Assembly: GCA_037954665.1 (NCBI GenBank)
Contig: JBBMOL010000451.1
Span: 186,001 to 250,000, forward strand
Source: Laguncularia racemosa
Taxonomy: Eukaryota > Streptophyta > Magnoliopsida > Myrtales > Combretaceae
Length of the DNA stretch: 64,000 nucleotides
Reading direction: 5' to 3'
A program made the position numbers and the translations under genes. How positions within the stretch are numbered: the stretch's first letter is position 1; each line of letters begins with the position of its first letter. Of the stretch, positions 59,395 through 64,000 are shown piece by piece. Under the pieces are notes generated by a model. That model saw nothing but the letters and a program-made list of their open reading frames with translations. It was not told the origin of the DNA and did no database searches.

Positions 59395-60118
59395 GTAGTA
59401 AAAAATGAGGCTAATGAATTAATTCCCACTCGCACTGTAACAGGTTAGAGAGTCTGTATAGACAATAGAAAACTAAATGGTGCTACCCGCAAAGATCATT
59501 TCCCCCTCCCTTTCATAGATCAGATGTTAGAAAAACTTGCAGGGCATGATTATTACTACTTTTTAGATGGTTACTCTGGTTACAATCAAATCCATATAGC
59601 ACTAGAGGACCAGGAGAAAACCACCTTTACTTGTCCTTATGGCACATTTGCCTTTAGGAGAATGCCCTTTAGTCTTTGTAATGCACTCGCTACATTTCAA
59701 AGATGCATGATGTCCATATTTTCTGACATATTAGAAACTTTTATTGAAATATTCATGGATGATTTTTCTGTTTTTGGGAAGTCATTCGAACATGTCTAAC
59801 AAATTTAGGATGTGTGCTTAAGAGATGCAAGGAAACTAATCTGCTTCTTAACTGGGAAAAATGCCATTTCATGGTAAGAGAGGGAATAGTCTTAGGGTAC
59901 AAAGTATCCAAGTTGGGAATTGAGGTTGACAGGGCAAAAGTAGAGGTGATAGAGAAGCTACCACCACCTACTACAGTGAAAGGAATCATAAGCTTCTTGG
60001 GACATGCTGGCTTTTACAAGAGATTTATCAAGGACTTCTCTAAAATCTCAAGACCTCTTTGTAATTTATTAGAAAAAGATTCTGCCTTTGTTTTTTATGA
60101 CAATTGTTTGTAGGCATT
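59395..60118 (+). pseudogene. pol: Athila reverse transcriptase
   Basis: Continues in another frame: a TAG at about 59445 where TGG of the GWRVCID motif is expected, DHFPLPFIDQMLEKLAGHDY, DGYSGYNQIHIALEDQEKTT, MPFSLCNALATFQRCM, IEIFMDDFSVFG (59745-59780; catalytic MDD kept). One base is missing near 59797, and TAG at 60111-60113 ends the next piece (VKGIISFLGHAGFYKRFIKD). The functional enzyme would copy the element RNA in cytoplasmic particles; here it is broken. Confidence 0.92.
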
Positions 60119-60125
60119 CAATCTA

Positions 60126-61913
60126 TTGAAGGAGAAGCTCACTACTGCACCAGTGATTGTTGCACCTGATTGGGAGCTTCCATTTGAGTTGGTGTGCAAT
60201 GCCAGTGACTATGTTATAGGAGCAGTACTTGGGCAAAGGAAAGATAAGTCATTTCATGTAATATACTATGCAAGTAGAACCTTAAATGACACCCAAAGGA
60301 ATTATGCCACAATTGAAAAAGAACTTTTAGCAATCATATTTGCATGCGATAAATTCCGGCCTTATCTGATAGGTTCTAAAATCATAGTATATACTGACCA
60401 TGCCGCCCTTAAGTATTTATTTGCTAAAGCTGGTGCTAAACGTAGGTTAATTCGATGGATTCTACTACTGCAAGAATTTAACCTGGAAATTAAAGATAAG
60501 AAGGGAACTAAAAATGTGGTGGCTGATCATTTATCCTGTCTGGAATCTAATTGTTTTTATTCACCTATTAATGAGAAGTTCCCTGATGAACAATTGCATG
60601 CAGTAGAAGTCCAAGGATTACCTTGGTATGCTGATATCATTAATTATTTGGTTAGTAAAATCACTCCATATGGTTTATCTTACCAACAGAAAAAGAAATT
60701 TTTACAAGATGTGAAGTTTTATTTTTGGGATGAACCATATCTCTTTAAAAATTGTGCTAACCAAATAATTAGACAATGCGTACCTGAAAGTGAACAAGTT
60801 ATCATTATACAGCATTGTCATTATAAGGAGGTAGGAGGTCAATTTGGTATAGAAAGAACGACAACTAAAATTTTATCATGTGGATTTTATTGGCCTAGAT
60901 TGTTTAGTAATTGCAGGAACTACATCATGTCTTGTGCTCAATGTCAAAGGACTGGCAACATTTCTAGAAGACACGAATTACCACAAAACAATATACTTGT
61001 AATTGAGCTTTTTGACTTTTGGGGAATCGACTTTATGGGTCCTTTTCCCTCATCTTTTTCAAACAAATACATTCTTTTAGCTGTTGATTATGTTTCAAAA
61101 TGGGTAGAGGTAGTTGCTCTACAAACTAATGGTAGTAGGGTTGTTATTAAATTTTTGAAAAAGAATATATTTTCAAGATTTGGGGTACCTAGAGCTATAA
61201 TAAGTGATGGGGGAACACATTTTTGTAACAGGCAATTTGAGAAATTGTTATTAAAATATGGAGTTACTCACAAAATTGCCACCCCTTATCATCTACAAAC
61301 GTGTGGACAGGTTGAGTTATCTAATAGGGAAATTAAGCAAATTCTAGAGAAGACTGTCAATGCATTCAAGAAAGATTGCTCTTTAAAAATTGATGATGCA
61401 TTATGGGCTTATAGAACAGCGTTTAAAACCCTTATAGGAATGTCCCCCTATAAGATTGTTTTTAGTAAATCGTGTCACTTACCAGTAGAGCTCGAGCACA
61501 AGGCATACTGGGCTATTAAATACCTTAACTTTGATGAGAAAGCTACAAGTAAAAAAAGATTGCTTCAACTAAATCAGATGGCTAAAATGAGAGAAGAAGC
61601 ATATGAAAATGCCAAAATTTACAAAGAACGAACAAAGCGATAGCATGATAAGAACATTGTGAGGCGAGAATTCTTCCCTAGTCAGAAGGTCTTACTATAC
61701 AACTCCTGCTTAAAGCTGTTCCCAAGTAAGTTGAAGTCACGATGGTCTAGACCCTTTGAAATTGTTAATGTGTTTCCTTATGGTGCAGTTGAGTTGAAGG
61801 CAGAAGACAACCGTACTTTCAAAATAAACGGTTATCTTCTCAAACATTACTATGAAGGGGAAAATGTTGATAGAAATGCCACAGCTATGGATTTAGGAGA
61901 TTTGAGGACATGA
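60126..61913 (+). pseudogene. pol: Athila RNase H and integrase
   Basis: A 505-codon open frame (60126-61643), then TAG, then 84 more codons in the same frame (to 61913). RNase H has CNASDYVIGAVLGQRKDKSF, TIEKELLAIIFACDKFRPYL and VYTDHAALKYL. The integrase zinc finger reads HCHYKEVGGQFGIERT...CAQC, in which the second conserved His (GGHFG in relatives) is Gln. The integrase core shows GIDFMGPFPSS, ISDGGTHF and the glutamate of SNREIKQIL, so D, D and E are kept. The C-terminal part ends VELKAEDNRTFKINGYLLKH. Confidence 0.93.
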
Positions 61914-63627
61914 ACTGGAAAAGTCAGGCTAGCAACTATAAACTAAGCGCTTCATGGGAGGCAGCCCATGTTCAATATTTGTATACACTAGTGTTTTATT
62001 TTCGTTGATACATATATATATATATATATAAGAGAAAGAAAGTAAAAAAAAATAATAAAAAGAAAATATAAAATATAAAAAAAATTTAAAAAAAAAAGTT
62101 CGAATTCAAGGTCGGATAAGAGTCACCGGCTTTCATCCGACCTAAGCTCTCGGTACAATTAAAGGCCGGCTCAAAAGGACGGCGGAGTACAGGTACAGGG
62201 TGCCGACCTTTATATTGTTTTTAGACATTAGCCGGCCCTTCTCTCTCTCTCATTTGCTCACTTATTTTTCTCTCTTACTCACTTATTCTCTCACGACTGC
62301 TCTCCCTCTCTCTCGCACTTCTCCTCTCTCTTTGACCTATTTTCTCTTCACTCTCTCACTCACTCTCCTCTTGCATTCAAGACACTCTAGGGATGACAAA
62401 CATTTTGGAGGAATTTTCTTGCTGATGAACAACTTGACACTAGGGAAGTACCCGTTTTTCAAATTTTTTGCATTGACATTCTTTTCCTTAATTTTGTGCT
62501 ATTATAGGAATAATGAGGACATTGTCCAATTTAAGTGTGGGGAAGGGATTATAAATGTAGAAGTATAATGATTGATTGCACACATCATGAGCTTGCAATT
62601 CTCATGCTTTATTTATGTCCTTAAGTGTTTATCATAAGTGAAATCTTGAAATTCCCATGCTTTATTTCCCATGCCAACTGTTGTGACTGGTTTACATAGT
62701 TAAAATTTAATAGTAAAATCTCTAGAGAACAGATTTACCCTATGTTTAGCCTTTGAATTTGAGATTTGAGAGAAAAAAAATTGAGTCCTTAAGTTGAAAA
62801 AACAAGCAGGTTTACTGCATGGAAAAATTGGTTGGGATAAATTTCTCTTGAAATTTCTTTGAGAATACCTTAACACTTAGTGAAAGAGGTAAAGGAAATC
62901 TTTTACTTAGTGATTCCTTATAAAAATAGTCTTAACTAATATTCATTCATTCAAAAAAAGAAAAAAAAAGGCAATTAGAGCCTTTACTCCAATGTCTCAG
63001 GAAAGTGAGATAAGAGTATCTAATCTTAAATGTTAGTGTGAGGAAGAGTTCGTAGGGGTCCCTTTAAAACCTAGTCACTTGGGTGATGAGCCCGGGATGT
63101 GCCGACTCAATGAACTCACAATAACGAGAAGGGCGGAAAGGCAAAAAATTTAGTACCTTAATGAAAGCCAGGTTAACACAGGTGGGCTTTAGTCCCTCAA
63201 AAGAGTGAAGTCTGACCTCGCTGTCAATTAAGACAAATAAAAAAGAAAATGTTGAATACAGGGCAATAAGTGAAATAAAGACTAAATTGAAGAGGGAGAA
63301 ATTCTAGCAAAAAAAAATGGATATCATATGCTTTCACTTTGTGTTATCTTGTTTAGAAAAGTAAAATTGAGGGAGATTATACTTGCTAATAACCAATGAA
63401 GTTTAAATGAATGTTTTTCCTTATGGACTAAGTATTTTTCTTTTGAAAAAGAATTCAATTGTTAAACACTAGGATTAAAAATCTATTTTATTTAGATTAA
63501 CTACTAAATTTCAACTAAATTATTCTAGTTACAAGTTTCAGTATGGTTAAAACAATGGACACCAGAAGTTTAATGACAGATTTCTCTTATTCATTTCAAT
63601 TATTTTGCTTGAGGACAAGCAAAAGTT
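61914..63627 (+). other. Athila 3' non-coding region
   Basis: No env-like frame. It contains the hairpin CATGGGAGGCAGCCCATG (61953-61970), which is common just after pol in Athila relatives; a TA repeat (62011-62030); an A-rich tract (62041-62100); GC-rich CCGGC segments (62100-62215) like those in the LTR; a CT-rich tract (62240-62370); and an internal purine-rich AAGTGTGGGGAAGGGA (62533-62548) that resembles the terminal purine tract at 63628. Confidence 0.8.
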
Positions 63628-63642
63628 CAAGTGTGGGGATGT
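63628..63642 (+). other. Terminal polypurine tract of the Athila element
   Basis: CAAGTGTGGGGATGT directly before the 3' LTR, preceded by TTGAGGACAAGC. Confidence 0.85.
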
Positions 63643-64000
63643 TGATAAGATGACATTATACTTATATTTTCTTTTGGGATTTATATTAAATTTATTTCAA
63701 TATTAGAAGAAAATATAAAGAAATGGTATTTATTGTGAAAAATCAGGTTTTGAGGACCTAAAAGTAAAATACAAGTTAATTGGAGGAGTTTTTCACAAAA
63801 TTGAAGAAGCAAGTGAAGAATTGCATTCAAGGCTACCGGCTTTGAGCCAGCCTTTAGCTGTTTCTCGGATGTCCATGCGAAAATCTCTCCAAGATCTTAT
63901 TTTGATTGATTTGCTGACTCAATTCCTCATCAGATCAGCCTTATCCTCCTCCTCTTTAGATCTATAAATAGACCCCTTGTGTAAACCTTGGGGGGCATTC
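63643..64000 (+). repeat. 3' LTR of the Athila element (first 358 bp)
   Basis: Starts TGATAAGATGAC after the purine-rich CAAGTGTGGGGATGT (63628-63642) and matches 55008-55405. Confidence 0.92.

Larger units (their letters stand above)
55008..64000 (+). mobile_element. Athila-type Ty3/Gypsy element, 3' LTR cut by window edge
   Basis: 5' LTR 55008-56499, primer site TGGCGCCGTTGTCGAGGATT (56506-56525), gag, pol, a long non-coding 3' region, purine tract, and the first 358 bases of the 3' LTR (63643-64000). The primer site and the gag text (RAWYNSLPQDSVTTWADL, EAWERFKEAIRKCPHHGLPD) are signature Athila features. It interrupts LTR D at GTAAC (55003-55007); the matching duplication is outside the window. 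Frameshifts and stops in gag, RT and after integrase make it inactive. No env-like ORF was found downstream of pol. Confidence 0.95.

Noticed and set aside
62200..62568. 122-codon plus-strand frame after Athila pol as an env-like gene
   Set aside because: Composed mostly of a CT-rich tract (Leu/Ser/Thr); no signal-plus-transmembrane layout or family motif.

Overview
This is nuclear DNA of a flowering plant. The base composition is AT-rich, the one intact protein-coding gene is an intron-containing germin-like protein (GLP), and nearly everything else is plant-type retrotransposon sequence of the Ty3/Gypsy, Ty1/Copia and L1-type LINE classes. The style fits a eudicot; I cannot name the species. 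No prokaryotic operon, CRISPR array, rRNA or tRNA gene was recognised.

Layout. 1-4293: 5' part of a minus-strand Gypsy element (LTR, PBS, gag, start of pol), cut by the left edge. 4294-8297: AT-rich non-repeat DNA holding a 5' remnant of a GLP gene (promoter plus first 12 codons, about 6900-7227). 8298-17195: a decayed minus-strand SIRE-like Copia element (copy 1), whose 3' LTR is split by a complete but decayed plus-strand Gypsy element (9514-15126) with a target-site duplication. 17196-22606: AT-rich DNA including LTR fragment A of a family seen four times. 22607-24099: minus-strand GLP pseudogene. 25306-30183: complete Copia element with 235-bp LTRs, many stops. 30461-31241: intact GLP gene. 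About 31780-44760: LTR fragment B of the four-copy family, into which a Copia element with 245/246-bp LTRs (32668-37295) and a full-length L1-type LINE (38589-44457, 21-bp TSD) inserted. 44780-49599: second SIRE-like Copia (copy 2), minus strand, with an extra ORF between pol and the 3' LTR. 49600-55007: minus-strand LTR element E (LTRs C and D of the four-copy family) with no pol, inserted in copy 2. 55008-64000: Athila-type Gypsy element inserted in LTR D; its 3' LTR runs off the window.

The right half is therefore a nest at least four deep: LTR B contains Copia copy 2, which contains element E, which contains the Athila element. The GLP locus is a small gene cluster in three states (one intact, one frameshifted, one reduced to its promoter and signal-peptide start) torn apart by insertions. 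The intact GLP and the pseudogene face away from each other; without the 4.9-kb Copia insertion their start codons would be about 1.5 kb apart. That Copia element ends 177 bp upstream of the TATA box of the intact GLP.

All the elements are inactive. Premature stops are mostly changes a single C-to-T or G-to-A transition can produce (CAG, CAA, CGA or TGG to stop), as expected for methylated, silenced repeats. I see no new multi-gene system. The most notable items are the extra ORF in one of two SIRE-like copies, two Gypsy elements whose pol reading frame runs into the LTR, the element E that has LTRs and a primer site but no recognisable genes, and the stop pattern in young Copia copies.
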